This document shows, in pieces, positions 63,171 through 64,000 of a stretch of 64,000 nucleotides of DNA (position 1 is the stretch's first letter; each line of letters begins with the position of its first letter). The translations under genes were made by a program, and so were the position numbers. Under the pieces are notes generated by a model. The model had not been told where the DNA came from. It saw only the letters and a program-made list of their open reading frames with translations, and searched no databases. Origin of the DNA: Bifidobacterium mongoliense DSM 21395 (GTDB lineage Bacteria; Actinomycetota; Actinomycetes; Actinomycetales; Bifidobacteriaceae); assembly GCF_000741285.1 (NCBI RefSeq), contig NZ_JGZE01000026.1, positions 1 to 64,000 on the forward strand. The letters run 5' to 3'.

Positions 63171-64000
63171 CTAGACTTCCTGCTGGAACAGGGAGATGCT
63201 CATCGAGGGTATCGACCAGAGATTCGACGGGGCGGGGGATTCGGTTCCCGCGTCCCCTGCCGGCGCATGGTCGGACGGCGCATGGTCGGACGATCCGCGG
63301 TCGGCCCATGTATGGTCACCCAAGGTATGGTTGTCGATCACGCCGTCCAGTGTCGAGCCTCTGACGGGGCCTCGGCCGGAATCCGTCGCGGGGATGTCGG
63401 CCACGCGACGTGGCTCCTCTCCCAGCGTCTGCGTCGAGTTCCAGACGCAGTGCCAGGTGGCGTCACTGGGCAGATGGAAGTCCCGTGCCGATCTGGAGGC
63501 GTTGATCACCACGAGCACATCGCCTTCGGTGGTCGAGGTCAGGCGCATGGTGAAGCTTTGTTTGGCGTGATCGCGCCAATCGCGCTCCATGGGGGTGGTG
63601 CCGTCCGCCAGCTGCCATTGGACCCTGCTGGATTGCTTCAGCAGTCCCAGCTGGGTCAAGCGGGTGAAGAATTCCTCGTGATGATACAGGTCGAGGGATT
63701 TGCGGATGGTGATCAGCTGCGATACGGCGGTCGCGAAACGACCCCGCCTGCCGTCGACGCCCTCTCGCATCCATGACCAGTCGAGCCAACTGATGTCATT
63801 GTCCTGGGCATAGGCGTTGTTGTTGCCCATCTGGGTATTGCAGAACTCGTCGCCGGCCCGCAGCATGGGGGTCCCCAATGCCATGAGCAATGTGCCGATC
63901 ATGTTGAGTCCGGTCCGTTCTCGACGGTCGAGGATCCTGGGATTGATGCTGGGGCCTTCGACGCCGAAGTTCCATGAATGGTTCGACCGGTCGCCGTCCC
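63171..64000 (-). CDS. glgX: glycogen debranching enzyme, C-terminal part (cut by window edge)
   Basis: Only the last 276 residues are in the window. The frame stays open to base 64000 and gives NHSWNFGVEGPSINPRILDR, typical of GlgX/isoamylase-type GH13 enzymes, then GTPMLRAGDEFCNTQMGNNNAY with the conserved GDE motif. The C-terminal beta domain is present and contains a low-complexity run (SSDHAPSDHAPAGDAGTESP) not seen in most GlgX. The stop is TAG at 63171. It degrades glycogen branches, linking to malQ upstream on the opposite strand. Confidence 0.9.
   Translation of the reverse strand, partial: DGDRSNHSWNFGVEGPSINPRILDRRERTGLNMIGTLLMALGTPMLRAGDEFCNTQMGNNNAYAQDNDISWLDWSWMREGVDGRRGRFATAVSQLITIRKSLDLYHHEEFFTRLTQLGLLKQSSRVQWQLADGTTPMERDWRDHAKQSFTMRLTSTTEGDVLVVINASRSARDFHLPSDATWHCVWNSTQTLGEEPRRVADIPATDSGRGPVRGSTLDGVIDNHTLGDHTWADRGSSDHAPSDHAPAGDAGTESPAPSNLWSIPSMSISLFQQEV

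Overview
The window looks like chromosomal DNA of a high-GC actinobacterium, most probably Bifidobacteriaceae. The reasons are a single-chain type I fatty acid synthase followed by its own holo-ACP synthase, MalQ and GlgX, a CIRCE-controlled groES standing apart from groEL, the order FmdB / 5-FTHF cyclo-ligase / RimJ-like / SepX-GLPR-like, and many genes whose -10 box lies 6-8 nt before the start codon (leaderless transcripts). No prophage, insertion sequence, rRNA operon or CRISPR array was seen. Nearly all of it is core genome.

Layout. 1-4936: 3' part of fas, then acpS. 4937-6233: tRNA-Gly and a non-coding stretch with the first of two homologous 21-bp repeat arrays. 6234-11222: a small conserved protein, a membrane protein, rpsO and pnp; the pnp leader carries four consecutive hairpins. 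11351-13725: a small exported-looking peptide gene facing a NarL-type sensor kinase and LuxR-type regulator. 13968-26737: LemA/DUF2207 pair, aldo-keto reductase, PgeF-like protein, pyroglutamyl peptidase, DivIVA-like coiled coil, aminopeptidase C, two tandem DAHP synthases, MTA/SAH nucleosidase. 26744-33080: phosphate two-component system and pstSCAB, with a PHO-box-like direct repeat before pstS. 33382-38406: purine permease, VOC protein, frameshifted FucP-type permease, rplJ-rplL with an L10-type leader. 38558-45589: MATE exporter, then an FHA protein / degenerate SF1 helicase / small protein operon with 4-nt overlaps. 45596-50327: SAF, FmdB, 5-FTHF cyclo-ligase (minus strand), RimJ-like, SepX/GLPR-like, groES. 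50462-56563: hisC, tRNA-Tyr/Thr/Met, rpmG, murB (frameshifted as given), ferredoxin and DapC-type aminotransferase, dinB, tRNA-Ser. 56564-57514: non-coding stretch with the second 21-bp array. 57515-64000: YigZ-like protein, repeat-variant protein, malQ, rplM-rpsI, and the 3' end of glgX on the minus strand.

Candidates for something undescribed are: (i) the two 21-bp phased arrays, each with a related 61-nt head, each a few hundred bp after a tRNA gene; (ii) the peptide / kinase / regulator locus; (iii) the operon pairing an FHA protein with a helicase homologue that has lost its ATPase motifs. Two single-base frameshifts at C runs (FucP-type permease, murB) are more likely sequence errors or phase-variable sites than true gene loss.
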